64,000 nt of DNA from Plectosphaerella cucumerina. Taxonomy: Eukaryota > Ascomycota > Sordariomycetes > Glomerellales > Plectosphaerellaceae. The stretch lies in assembly GCA_020746995.1 (NCBI GenBank), contig JAGPXD010000007.1:682001-746000 (forward strand). The letters run 5' to 3'. A model generated the notes under the pieces. The model was given only the letters and a program-made list of their open reading frames with translations, ran no database searches and was not told the DNA's origin. Both the position numbers and the translations under genes were made by a program. Positions 30,190 through 42,152 of the stretch are shown in pieces. Numbering within the stretch: the first letter of the stretch is position 1; every line of letters starts with the position of its first letter.

Positions 30190-32952
30190 TCAAGCAGAAA
30201 CAACATGGCTCTTGTCGGTCGACGTCCTCCTCGACACCTCGCGCTTGCTCTCGGCGTTGAGCACGGCGCTCTCGACGGCGGCGGCGACGTCGATGTGGAA
30301 GAAGGGCCTGTTCATGCCCTGGATGGCGGCCAGCTTGCCATCGCCGCGGCCTGCGGCCTGGGCCACACCGTCGGTGGTGACGGCCGTGGTCAGCTGGGGC
30401 GAGATGACGTCCTCCTGGTCGCGGCTCGACACGCGCTTCTCGTCGTCGATGATCTCGGGCTTCTGCGAACGTGTCGCCTCGTGGGTGGCGTCCGTGGCGG
30501 CAACACTGAAGATGGGCTTCCACCGGCCGAGGTTCTCCGAGTCCTTGATCGAGGGGTAGCCGAAGCCGGCCGCCGCGAGCGCGCGGCGTGTCCAGCGGTT
30601 GGAGACGTTGGCAAAGTGCCACTCGACCACCTCGGGCTCGGCGTGCTTGTCCAGCTGGTTGCGCACGTCGATGAGACCCTGGATCGAGGTGACGTCCATG
30701 TAGTTGACGGAGCCGCAGTCAAGAATGACGGCGCGGAGGATGGGGCGGTTGTCGTCGAGGTCGATCTTGGTGCCGCGACGTGGGCCGGGGTCGTTCCAGG
30801 GGCGGTCCTACAAGGGGTTAGCAACTGACTGAATGGGAGCGCGGTGAGTGAAGAAACTTACGCCGAGCTTCTCGTACTTGTCCAGGATGGTGCGACGAGA
30901 CTCCTTCTGAATGTAGGCGACGAGCGAGTCGAGGTACTGAGCCTGGTTGGTGTAATTGAAGCCCTCGCCGAAGCGGTAGACATAAACACCAGGGTAGGGC
31001 GAGCGGATGTCGACGTGAGGGTTGGAGCCATCGTCCTGGGTGTAGGGGATGAAGGCCTCACGGGTCTCGACCTCAACGGGGTCGCCCTTCTCGTTGAAGG
31101 GAACGTCCTTGCCGGCAGTGTCCTTGGTGACACGGTAGATGCGGACGCGTCCGAGGAAGCGGCCCTTAGCCTTGGCCAGGCGCACGAGCAGGAGGGCAGC
31201 CGAGGCGGCCATGGTGAAGTAAATACCGTTCTCGATGTTTGTGAAGATCGTGATGAACACACCACCAAAGAAGATGACGACCTCGAGGGGCGAGACCTCC
31301 CAGAACTGGTAGACGACGTTGGGAGGGGTGATCAGATCACCGACGGCGTGGATGATGAGACCCGCCAAACTGGCCATGGGGATGTAGTAGAACACCGAGG
31401 TCAGGACGTAGAGCGCGAGGAGCACAATGACAGCGGTGAAGATACCGGCCAGGGGCGTGCGGACACCGGCCTTGGACTTGATGGCAGTACGGGAGAAAGA
31501 ACCGGTGGCGGGGTAGGCACCGAGGAAGGGACCGAAGACATTGGTGAAGCCGACGGCGACAAGCTCCTGCGAGGGGTCGATGACGTAGTTGTTGATACGG
31601 CCGAAAGACTTGGAGATGGCAATGTGCTCGATGATCAGAACGATGATGGTCGCGGGAAGATCGGGGGCCACGGCGGAGAGCAGCTCGGTGGTGATGTTGG
31701 GAGCGCCGGCGTGCTTGAAGCCGCTGGGGACGTCACCGAGGATGCGGAACTTGGCGGCCTTGGCGTTGGGAGCGTTGCGGTTGACGAGGTAGCTGATGAG
31801 TACGTAGAGGAGGATGACGAAGGCCATGCGGAGGGTCGACATGAAGAACCAGAACTTCTTCCAGTTGGGCTGCTTCGCCGAGGCAAAGTTGCACACCCAG
31901 CGGAGGAAGTAGAGCAGGAACAGGGCAGAAAGACCCATAGCGGCGTCGAGGCCGGCGGTAGGGAGGGCCTTGAGGGTGTTGATAATCACGAGATACGTTG
32001 CTTCTCTCGTGTTGACGCCCTTGAGGCCCAGCATGGAGGGGACCTGTCCGCAGGCAATGCTGAAGGCGGCACCGGTCATGAAGGAGGTGATGGCGACGAG
32101 GGGGATGAACTCGACAACCCAGCCCAGGCGCAGGAGACCGAGACTCAGCAGGACAATGCCGGAGATGAAGGCCAGGCAGCGAGCGATATCCTCGGGCGTT
32201 AGGTTGGGGTGCTCATCGCGCACGCGGAGGATGATGTTACCGACGAGCTGGGACATGACAGCCACGGTGCCGATGGTGATATCCTTGGAGGTGGCGAAGG
32301 CCCAGTAGAGCAGGAAACCGACGAAAGAGGTGTAGAGGCCATATTCGGGGCTCAGCTGCGCGAGCAGCGCGTAGGCCATGCCCTGGGGGATGACGACGAA
32401 ACCGACGGTTGTACCCTGCGAGGAAGCTTGTCAGCCAAGATGTTCTGTTTCTAGCTCGTCGCCCTGAGCCAGGATCGTCCGCCGAGACACGGGACGGGAA
32501 ACACAGAAACGGCTTCTGCAGCCCTGCGGCATCCGGCGGGCGCTGCCACGTGTGAGGACGAACACCAGGGCTCGTCTCCCACACCCACTCGCCCCCTGAA
32601 CGAACACCGCCACAATCTCTCGTCGGGTCTTGGCACGCGGGTGATACCCTGGGATGGTGTGTAGGGGTGTACTTACGGCGATGATGTCTCCAATCATCCA
32701 GGTCCAATTGTAGTGGAAGATCCAGGACCAGAAGGGGAACAGGCTGCGGACGTAGCCCAGAGTGTTCGACTTGTTCGGCACGAGGTGCCTCAGGACCTCA
32801 CCGACGGTGGGCTCGCGCTCCTCGTAGACCTCGATGGACTGGAACGAGTCGGCGGCCGACTGGACAGCGTCCTTGGGCTCATGACGCTGGCGGTAGTCCA
32901 GGTCAATGGCCAGAGCCTTGGCAACGGCCCTTCCCGCCTTGTTGGGGGCCAT
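30190..32952 (-). CDS. SulP-family sulfate permease with STAS domain
   Basis: Three exons, complement(30190..30807, 30862..32415, 32677..32952), give 815 residues. The cytosolic N-terminus leads into the first helices at GTTVGFVVIPQGMAYALL, the conserved SulP core. About twelve membrane spans follow, including the second-repeat signature PATGSFSRTAIKSKAGVRTPLAGIF. From about residue 520 a cytosolic STAS domain follows, with LDCGSVNYMDVTSIQGL near 630. The family is an H+/sulfate symporter of the plasma membrane, like Neurospora CYS-14 and Aspergillus SutB, normally induced by sulfur starvation. Intron 1 is unusually long at 261 nt. An inverted ATGGCG/CGCCAT element about 910 bp upstream resembles half-sites of the CYS-3 regulator. 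Confidence 0.95.
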
Positions 32953-33864
32953 CGCGGTTCTTGGTGATGGGCGTGTGCGTCTCTGGTGTCTTGGAGCAGA
33001 GGGTTTGTGAGGACGCTCCCGGAGGAAAGAGGGATGACGCGATGAAGGGGTGCGATGGTGTGACCTGGGAAGACGGACGCCGACTGGACGATTGGACTGG
33101 CAGGCAGGCCTTTAAAAGGGAAAGAGCCTGGTGGTCTTGGCCAAGGCGAGCTGGCGGGTTGAGTGTGGTTCGCTTGGCTGGATCGCCAAGTCTTTATATG
33201 GTGGTGGTGGATCTGCCCAGGTTGAAGAGATCGGGGGCGTGGGCGGGAGAGGTGTCGCCGAGGTAGGAGGTACTTCGGAGGGGCGTTGGCTAGAGCGGGC
33301 GGAGGCTGCTAGGGGGGGCAGACGCTTCAGCTGGGCTGGGCGTTGGCGTGGCGCTGGAGTATCGGACTGGCGAGTCTGGGGTTCGGCTCGGATGCACCGG
33401 ACGGTGGCTTGAGTTGATACCAGGCAGAGGTAACGTCGGGGAGAGGACAAGGAGGAGTAGAGTGAGAGAAAAGAAGACTCTGCTCCGTTGCTTGTGCGGT
33501 CGTCGGCGGCCTGACAAGAGAGGGGAGAAAAGGGGGGGCTTCTAGAGAGTCTGCGGATGGGCATCGGTCCTTATATGCCGATGGCTCGATGCACACGCAC
33601 GAGCTTGACCGGAGAAGAAGCTGGTCGACATGAGGTGCAACAAGGGACCCATCGGAGATATCATTATCATCAGGTAACGAGACCGGGTCTGGCCGTGGGT
33701 GTGAGATGGGGGTGGGAGGTAGGGAATGGGGGGCGAAAGCGAGGGATGGGCGCCCGGAGAAGTTCCCTTCAGGGCACCTGTGCTTGCGACGGAGGCGGAT
33801 TCTTCCTGGCGAGGCCTGGCAGCCTGGGTCCAGCTTTCTCGCAAATGCTTGCTTGTTAGAAATG

Positions 33865-33882
33865 ATGGCGCGAGCACGCCAT
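33865..33882. promoter_or_regulatory. Inverted repeat upstream of the sulfate permease
   Basis: ATGGCG and CGCCAT arms flank the six bases CGAGCA. CYS-3-type bZIP sites have the form ATGRYRYCAT with abutting arms, so this is only a spaced relative. It lies about 910 bp from the start codon. Confidence 0.25.
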
Positions 33883-36706
33883 TGATAGAACCCTCGCGGC
33901 TGAGGGCCAGTCTCCCAGATCAACAGGGTCTGAAGGCATACGGGCGACCCCCGGTGGTGGTTTGGGTGCTGTGATTTGGCGGTTGGGGCATCCAGAGATG
34001 CCGTATAGCCGGCCGTGGAGGTGCCAGAATGGGGGACTGGGCCCCTAGGGGGGGCATCCGGATCGCGGGAGGCCCGCGGTACCCAGTTCTTTCAGCGGCT
34101 CACAGGTCTGTCTGCTGGTAAGCTTGTTGGTTAAGCTTAAGGCGTAATCCGGGCCAGGGGTGGGCGGCAGCGCGCGCTCTGACTCGACGGGGGGCCATTT
34201 TGTGTTATGGCATTGAATTGCTGATCTTGCTATGGGCTTGCCGTGATGTCGGTCGGGCTGTCACACACGATCTTCTGGGTTTGTTCTCTGGGCCCCTTCG
34301 CAGAGCCTCCTCCTTTCCCCAGGTTCGTGCCCTGGGAGGGATGACGACAGGCCGTCTTGGCACCGCACATGGCACCTGGAGGGCTCAAGCCAGCGCCCTA
34401 TCGTCTCTGGGCATGACCGCTGAACAGCCAGGGCAAGAAGAGAGACGGAAGTACCCGGTACGTCTTCGAGACCTCGCGTGCCCCCCCGTCGGTCGTCCTT
34501 GTCGACACCCCCCTCGAGCGAGATTTTCGGGGGGGAGGGGCCCGGCGGAAGCCTCTTCACCCTGGAGGGGGGGAGGGAGAGGGACAAGGACAGGCGAGAG
34601 AGAAAGAAAGACAAGACGGGATGGAGCTTCGAGGTCGAGCCAGAGCGGCAGTGGTGGCGTGCGTGGTTCGGCCACGATGCCTGCGTCGGTCGAAAAGAAG
34701 AGGGGCGCCACGAGCACGTCATCCTTGGCGCGGATGATACAAGCACCAGCAAGGCCTCCCCAGTGGCCTCGAGCTCCCCCAGAGCTCTCCTAGGCCGGCG
34801 CCGCTATGCCCCCTCGGGGCAAGACCGTCGTCTGCGGGAGCCCGGTGCCACGACGACATCGGCCGGTACGCGTGCCTCCTTGTGACAGACGTGGGATAGA
34901 GCGCGGCTGCCACCCCTGGCAGTCAGAGACATATTCGTACTGCAGAAAAAAGCTGCGAGCACGGCGGCTCATCTGCATTTCGAGCTATCCCCGCGGAAAT
35001 GGGGGGCGTGAATCAGCATCAAAAGCGAAGAGCACGTCGTCGGATGCTGGCGATCTCATCATCGCCAGACTCGCTGCATCAGGTCAAGAAGGTCCGAGAG
35101 AAAACCTGTGCTGGCAAAGAGACGCCGTAAATGATGTCGTGCTGTCGTGTTGATGGGCCCTTGCCCCGGTTCTCGTCTCCTCCAATTCTCCGAAAAAAAA
35201 ATCACTTGGGCTGCCAACCTTGACATCCACCTCGAGGCTTGGCCGTACGACAAATGCACAGTCCATCACAAAGCAGAGCGCCCTTCCTCCACTTCAATGC
35301 TTCTCCCGCGCTTCCTTCGGATGGCCCGAAATCCCCTCACTAGCAGGCAGGCTGACAATCCGAGGCAGCATGCGCGCTCTCGTCCGCCCGGCGGAGGCCT
35401 GCAGCAGGGGACGCGCGCCCTCGTCGTCCGTGCATTTTCAGGGGTCCAGCCAGCTCGCCAGCCCAATCTGACTGCCCTCATCCCTTGTCCTGTCCTGCCT
35501 TTCCACGGCGGGAGTAACCCCGCGTGACCCCCTTCGCGTGCCAAGCGCGGTACCCTCAAGCGAACGCCGCCGCGACGCCATCCCGCTCTCAACTCCCACC
35601 TCCCCGAGCTTGGCTTTTCCCGCCTGACCCGGCGCCAGCAACGACAGGCTATCGCGGCTTTGCCGTGGCCGAGACCGCTGGCCATCGGGGCCTGGCGGTG
35701 AGGTCTCAGAAAGACCAGACATGTGTCTCTGCCTCCAGGGGCGTCCCCGGTGGTCACCATGTCTCACGCCTTCGGCCGAAAGGCGAGCTCACACGAGCAG
35801 GCTGCACATCCAAAGGCCCACCTTGGACGGAGACAGGGCCGGCCTCGCAGAAGGCGCCTGTTGGTGCGCTACATGTCATCTCCCGACCCCGGGAAGGGGG
35901 GTGGAGCGAACAACTAGGACCATCATCAAGGACCTCACCTCGACGTTCCTCCTCCCATCCCTCCCATTGCATGCAGGTCAACGTCGTCTTGCATAGGAGT
36001 GCCAAGACCCCGGGTCCTCTACCTACTACCCTACCCGGCGAAGACGGACGACGGGACCCAAAAGATGACATGACACTTGACAGGCCACCACGGAGATGCT
36101 CCTCTGATCAGCATGGGCGACGAGCACATCACCCGGGCTAGAGTCAGAAGAAAAAACTTCACTCTCTTTGCCCCCTTGCCCTTCCCTGGCCATTCCGCGG
36201 GCTGAGAACATGCCATGGAGAAGCACACCTCTCGAGGGTGGTCCTGAATCGCTAGGCCTGAACATTATACGCACGCAAGATGCTCAAATATGGCGTCATC
36301 GAGGCCGACTGGGGCCTTCGAACACAGCATCTTTCACTCGCCACGCCCTCTCAGCCGCAGACAACAGGTAAGAGAGAATCCCACGATCACTGATCCTTCT
36401 CTCCCGACGCGCCGTCCGCCTCTAGGGCGGTTCCAGCCCGTCGGGGCGTCCATATGGCTCCTTCGAGGGAGGGTTGCCGCGTGGGGTGATGCCGTCGGTG
36501 CCGCCGTGCTGCGCTGCATGTTTGTCTCTCGCTTGACATGCAATGCGGTCTGGTCCATGCCCCCCTCGGCTGTCTCGTCTTGATCCGGGCCTGGATCGCC
36601 GCCACCTCGCCCGCCCCCGGGACCGCCTGGTCGACAGGCAACAAGCCCGTCGAGGCCCCCCCTGCCTGCTCGGATACCGGCACGGGGAGAAAGTATTGCA
36701 GCTTGG

Positions 36707-37189
36707 CTAGCACCCTGCGGCTGGGTCAAATGCGACTGCGACATGTGATGGGATATTGCTGCTGTCATTTTGGAGAGACATCGGAGACGGAAGTTCGGGA
36801 CAATTGTGGGCGAGGGCATGGGGGTTTCTTTCGGCCGGGCAGGACGGGAGGGATATCAGAGGAGATGAGGTTGCATTTCTGTCCATTTGTGGGATTTTCC
36901 ATGGCCTTGTCCAGGGTTTGCTGCAGGTGAGATCGCAAGGGTGAGTGATGTGATATGCGGGTTCATTGTCGAGTTGGGAGACTCTCACGAAGATTTCCCG
37001 AAGTCTCTTGACGCTCCATGCTAGTCTTGCGATCCCGTAACGTTCTCGATCTCTCCTCCACTCTTCACTCGTCTTATCCTCAATCATATTGGTGGCTTCG
37101 CCCTCGAAGAGAATACTTCGGGCCATCTGAGACCATCTTCTCTGTTTCTCTGTCTCGTCAGAAATCCCTGGAATCTCGTCATCCGACAT
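36707..37189 (-). CDS. Weak candidate: hypothetical 160-residue ORF
   Basis: The first 85 residues have a protein-like charge pattern (for example RRWSQMARSILFEGEAT and RYGIARLAWSVKRLREIF), suggesting two amphipathic helices. The last 70 residues are Pro/Ser/Cys-rich and less convincing. An in-frame stop lies just upstream of the ATG, so any extension would need an intron, and I found no sure one. It may be a small lineage-specific gene or a remnant. No family is recognised. Confidence 0.22.
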   Translation of the reverse strand: MSDDEIPGISDETEKQRRWSQMARSILFEGEATNMIEDKTSEEWRRDRERYGIARLAWSVKRLREIFVRVSQLDNEPAYHITHPCDLTCSKPWTRPWKIPQMDRNATSSPLISLPSCPAERNPHALAHNCPELPSPMSLQNDSSNIPSHVAVAFDPAAGC

Positions 37190-37530
37190 CGGAAATCACC
37201 ATTTTCAGAGTCCCAAAGGAGCCATCACTTCGATCCAGCCAGTCGTTATCTTTTCGAACTCGCTACGCGTCCTTCTTGAGTCGCTTGAGCAATCTGAATG
37301 GCAGCCTGAGATACTTTGCCCCTTCAAGAGCTCTCAGCAAGTTGGACACCAGTCAGTCACCAGAGCTCCTCAACGCCTCCTGGTGTCTGGACCCAAGATG
37401 TCTTTCCCTGACAACGACGATATCGAAGATTTTCAGAGTTGGATATACAACCACATGCCGAATCGGCCCAGGACGTCAAATTTAGCTACGAGCCGAGGAC
37501 TCGAGTGGCGTCCGGGGACTTAAAGGAGGC

Positions 37531-37557
37531 CTTGGCAGTGCCCAAAGCACTGCCAAG
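37531..37557. repeat. Perfect 11-bp inverted repeat (hairpin)
   Basis: CTTGGCAGTGC and GCACTGCCAAG are exact inverted copies around a five-base CCAAA loop. It lies in the gene-poor block, eight bases after the stop of a 41-codon + strand frame (37398..37523). It could fold in RNA or bind a dimeric factor. There is no T-tract after it. Confidence 0.7.
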
Positions 37558-39306
37558 ACTCGTTGTGTACACTCTTCGTACCGCTTGCTTCAGCCGTATC
37601 CTAGTTGGTGTTTCCTACATACTCATATCCGAGGTAGCTGCCAGCTAGGGATCATCTTGGGAGGGCTTTGCTGACCCATATCACGAGAAACGGCAAGAAA
37701 TCTCACAGAATTCGGCCACCGAGCACAGTCTTTGGCACAAGCAAACTTGCAACTTCCATTACCACCTTGGGATCGTTAAGATCCCACTGGATCTGCAGTC
37801 AACATGATGGACCTGGTCCGTGTCTTCAAGACTGCCCCAGAGCTCCCGTTGCTGCCACGATTTCGTGATCAAGCCTCACATGCAGAAAGCGGCCCCGAAA
37901 AGTCCTACGTGGACTTGAGCGGAGCCGACCACGCTGTTTCCGACCATCGATATCTGTTGAATCCTCCGTAAGGCGAAGAAGCCTATCCATAGCAGCCTGA
38001 CTCCTGCTTTACTCAAGTCACATGGAGCTTGACGTCCAACCATATGGTAGGTAGGGGTGAGGCGCAGCCTCAGAGAAGTTGCATCTCAAGGCCTCTTTGA
38101 TAGGCCAGGAAGATTTCGGTGTCCAACAGCGGGCATCCTATCCCAGGATCGGGGGCGCAGTACTGCAAGACGATCCAATGATCTGCCCAGAGAGCAGAAA
38201 TGGTAGAAATCGACGTAACTGCTTTGCAGTCCTACGGATGACTCCGCCCCGTGGCTGTGTGGACTTACAAAAGTCGTCTTGTTATAAAGAAGCGGCTCCT
38301 CACCAGCATCGCCATCTCATGAAAGTTGACTTGAGTCTGTTTTGCTCAACGAACATCCGACTCGAATCTCGCTCCTCGACCATCGTGGTTTCCATTATCC
38401 AAGGCCGACTCCTTGGCGGAAGTCTTGGCAAACAGGTCACCACTCGTGTCGTCCTGCTCGACCCCGCACTCGCCCTCAACGTCCCTTATTTCACCACCCT
38501 TCGACGGGTCGACCTCATTCCCACGACACGCGTCGGCCGACTTTTTGGCGCGGCCCTCACAATGTTCACGACCGGTGCATCCGGAAGCTTCGGGGAGGGA
38601 TCGGCAAGCTTCACTTGATCTGCCAAGTTGCCTCGTCTTCCAGGCAGGGGGTTGCCTTGCCCGCCTCGTCTGCCAACACAAGCGTGTCCTCGCACGCGAC
38701 GCGATCTTGCAGCGGTTGGCGGACATCGAGATCAGCACTTTGGTGTTTTGCGCCTTCATTGGGCAACAATCATCTGCAGCTTGAGAGGTATGAATCAGAA
38801 TGATGCCGCCGGATCCCCTTGGACCGTCAGTCACCGTACCGTCAACACACGCTGACCGTCACGTCTCCCTCCAGATCCCTCCGTCCATACAACAGGTCCT
38901 TCCGTTCATACCGCCGATTCCTCCGAATGAGCCCTGCAGCTCCCTCAAAGTCCCTGAAAAGGCCCTGCACCATGCAGGCTCGAAAGCCATCCGAGAATGT
39001 CCCGCCGAAGGGCACCCCTTAGCGAGCGAATACGGCTAGACTTCTTGCCTGTGCGACAAACGATCGCCGGCCGGTGGTGCGATAGCAGCAGACGCATCTG
39101 TGTAGACCTCTTGCTGCTGCACCTTAGCATTCGACACAAGTGAGGCGACGACGACGCCGATGTGTAGGCGACAACAACATAAGGGGACCGGTCGCTGTCA
39201 CAAACATGACCACAGATCGCCCATGACGCCCGTCTTCTTGTCTCTTATCAGTACCACTGCACCAGACCTGAAGCTATTCGCATCTTATTCGTCATCACAT
39301 TTCACC

Positions 39307-41089
39307 ATGTCGTCTCGGATGCCCGCTCCTGCAGCGAGCAGCACACCCTACCAAGGAGCCTCTGAGCCCTGTGTTTGTCCGTTAGTGACTGGCCATCGCC
39401 TCCGTTCCAGTGCCTACCACTAACTGAGCCGCAAGCAGGTTGAAGCCGCACGACCGCAAGATTCTCGCGATCGAGAGCCGTACACACCTAGATGTCGTCG
39501 CCAGAACTGCCATCAAGTTGCTTTACTCCGACGAAGCCGAGATGAAGAAGCTCTTGTGGATCTGTCCCTTCAGCAGCTGCAAGGAGTTTAACCACGCCAA
39601 CCCACGGGCACTCATGGACCACATCATGACCTGCGACCACTCCTCCGACAGCAAGATCTGCTGTGCGGGTTGCAAAAAGTACAAGGCCGATGCACACCTG
39701 GAGAAGGAGCCCGCGCACCTGGAAAGGGAGCGGGAACCGGTCCATTCCGAAAGAGAGTCTTCGGCGAAAATGGACCTGAGAAGGCCATTCAGGAAACTGA
39801 GCAGCCTCTTCCAAGCGTCCATTCGATCGAATCAGTCTACGGCCTCCTCATCTCGCACCGGTAGCATCGTCTCCGCAGGAAGTCCTCGCAACTCCCAAGA
39901 CATCACCCACTTGGAGCAAGGAGCATTCCGGCCATCGCCACTTCCTCTCCAGACGTATCTCTGCGAGCTGGCTGAAACATCTCCAGGGGAGCTTGACGAC
40001 ACCTGCAGGCCTTATGAGCTGAGCGAAAGGGAGGCCAGTCCAGTGGAACACCTGCCTGAGCTTGCATCAGCACCTCGTCACGAGCTCGCTGACCCAGCCA
40101 CACACACGCCAAAGCACCAGGTTGAGCCCGGACTGCGTCGGCGTGGTGTACCTCCATCTCCTCCGCCAATTCAAACAGGCCACGCCTCCGAGACGCCTGA
40201 TTTTCGCGAAGATATCCATGGCGGCTGGGTCCAGAATTTGAACAGTGACGAGACCTTCTTCGGCAATGGCTTCACTGAGTCCCCTACAGGACTGCAGCCC
40301 GAGGACCCCGACAGCTTCAACATCTTTCAATCAGTCACCCACGGAAGCTTCTCCGACATGGAAATCTCGCCAATTGGATCCATCAACATGTCGCCTTCAT
40401 CGAGTCAGAGCCACGTCCAGCAAGCGGCACAGGCAGACCTCGTACCTCAGGCGTACGACTTTCTCAGGGCCGCAGAAGGCCCCATGCATCACATCCAGCA
40501 TGGCTTGTTGCCACAGAGTGATTTCTCAGCTTGCTTGCAGCCCAACTTTGCTACGCCATTCTCAAGCCATGGACCGGTCCACCAGGCTCAGTCGCCTTGG
40601 ACCCTCAGCAACATGAACGCAGTGGCCCAGACGCCCCGAGAACACTGCCATTCACAAACCCGTACATCCAGCGGGTCAACAACTGCATCGGCAAGCACGT
40701 TCGCATCAGCAAGCACCGGTTCATTCGACGCATTTGTGAATGTGGCCGCCCACCCAGTCCATGACCTGAACGTGTTAAACGGGCCCGAGACGCTTCCTAA
40801 CTTCACCGCGTCCGCAGGCTCCCGGGAGCGCTTGAGAAGCTGCAGATACCAGCCGTGCGACTTTCGCCCGAAAGGGAAGCCGAGCAATCACAATGCTTAC
40901 ATGCGCAAGCACGAGTTGAGCCATAGGCCGAACCAGCATCGGTGCCCGCAGTGCGGGAACATGCTGAGTCGACGGGACAACCTCAAAACACACCTGAAGC
41001 GCGGCTGCAAGGGTTTCTTGGGCCGAATGATGGACAGCTCGAGTCCGGAAGAATCTCGATGCATGCACGAGAGAGCAGAACAAGCTTGA
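39307..41089 (+). CDS. C2H2-type zinc-finger protein
   Basis: Two exons, 39307..39380 and 39439..41089, joined by a 58-nt intron (GTTAGT donor, CTAAC branch), give 574 residues. An N-terminal Cys/His module (ICPFSSC with later His and Cys residues, about 66-105) precedes a Ser/Gln/Pro-rich disordered centre. Near the C-terminus are one degenerate finger (CRYQPC...H...H, about 493-520) and one C2HC-like finger (CPQC...H....C, about 527-548). The layout fits fungal transcription regulators with terminal finger pairs. Nuclear DNA binding is inferred. I recognise no named orthologue. Confidence 0.85.
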
Positions 41090-42114
41090 TCTGGCGATTC
41101 TACGTAGATGATCCGCTGGCGGGAAATGAGGACCTGGAGTTCCTTGGTGGGAAACCACAGCCGTGATGATAATACAGTCAACTTTCAAACATGCAACCTC
41201 TGCTCTTGACTTGAACAATGTGCTGGAATCAGATGATGTTCCTGCCTGAAAATGAAAGGCACTGTTCAGTCAGCAGGTCGAGAGGACCTCGGCAAATTGC
41301 ATTGTTGGCGGAAGCTTGGAAGGGTGAGATGAACCTCAAAGAAACGGCAGGATGGCTAGACCCCGAAAACCCGCTGACCTGAAAGTGAGGCGGCCGAATC
41401 GAGGCTTTCGCTCATCCGCAAAGTGTAAAAATGGCTGCATCAAAAGTGCACTTTCGTTCGCCAATTACAAAGCTTGGGTGACAATCATGTCAACAACCCT
41501 GACTTGGGCCGTCTGCGTGGTTCGTGGTTCGCCTTTTGTGACGAACATGATGCGAACCAAGGTGTCGGGTCGCAAAGGGTTTCCAGGGGTTCTTGGCAGT
41601 GAACGCCAACAGTCACCTCGGATTGGTGGACATTTCTGGTACGACCTGAAGGAACCTCGGCTGCAGCATTGTCCAAGGATCTTTTCTCAAAATGGCATGG
41701 TGGTTTCCCTGCGGAAAGGGACATTCCCATCAATGCTGATTGGGAGGTTCCTGCGTCATTGTTGATGATTCGCATCAACTCCAGGAACGATCTTCAGGGC
41801 CACAGATCCTTACTTGCCTCCCACCGTTCTACAACCCTTCCGTTTTCAGTCCTTACGTCTGGTCACTTTCGGGGCATTTCGAGCAGGATATCTCAAGTTC
41901 TTAAGGCGGGCAGGGACTGATCATCTCACTGTCGATCGTTGAGTGAGGCCAAATCATGCCCTCCTCGGAAGGGCATGGGGGCATCTCGGCGATGGCCTTC
42001 ACTGTTGTGTGCGAGCTCGTACAGTCGTGAAGATGTGTTGGAGGAGGGCCACATGGAGTAGATAAAGAGCGAGCCATGCCATCTCTGACCATTGATGACC
42101 ATACGACGCTTCAC

Positions 42115-42149
<35 letters not shown>
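41090..42149. other. Intergenic region
   Basis: 3' flank of the C2H2 gene and promoter of the 81-residue gene. No other coding sequence is convincing. The right end is a TCA microsatellite. Confidence 0.5.
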
Positions 42150-42151
<2 letters not shown>

Positions 42152-42152
42152 G
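42115..42152. repeat. TCA trinucleotide microsatellite running into a start codon
   Basis: About twelve uninterrupted TCA units end exactly in the ATG at 42150, so the repeat supplies the A and T of the start codon. In another frame it encodes a run of twelve His from the ATG at 42098. Confidence 0.9.

Larger units (their letters stand above)
32953..39306. other. 6.3-kb gene-poor region
   Basis: Apart from the permease promoter at the left, one weak minus-strand ORF near 37 kb and a perfect hairpin near 37.5 kb, I see no gene. Between 33.0 and 36.5 kb the open frames are low-complexity and mutually overlapping. From about 37 to 39.3 kb base composition looks less GC-rich than the flanking genes, which could mean decayed sequence, but I cannot identify a transposon. 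Confidence 0.5.

Noticed and set aside
30844..32202. Plus-strand frame of 452 codons rich in Glu/Asp/Gly
   Set aside because: It is exactly antisense to the sulfate permease, and the acidic composition is the complement of its hydrophobic codons.
37398..37523. 41-codon plus-strand gene starting MSFPDNDDIEDFQ
   Set aside because: Protein-like start, but too short and without a detectable downstream exon. Mentioned only with the hairpin.
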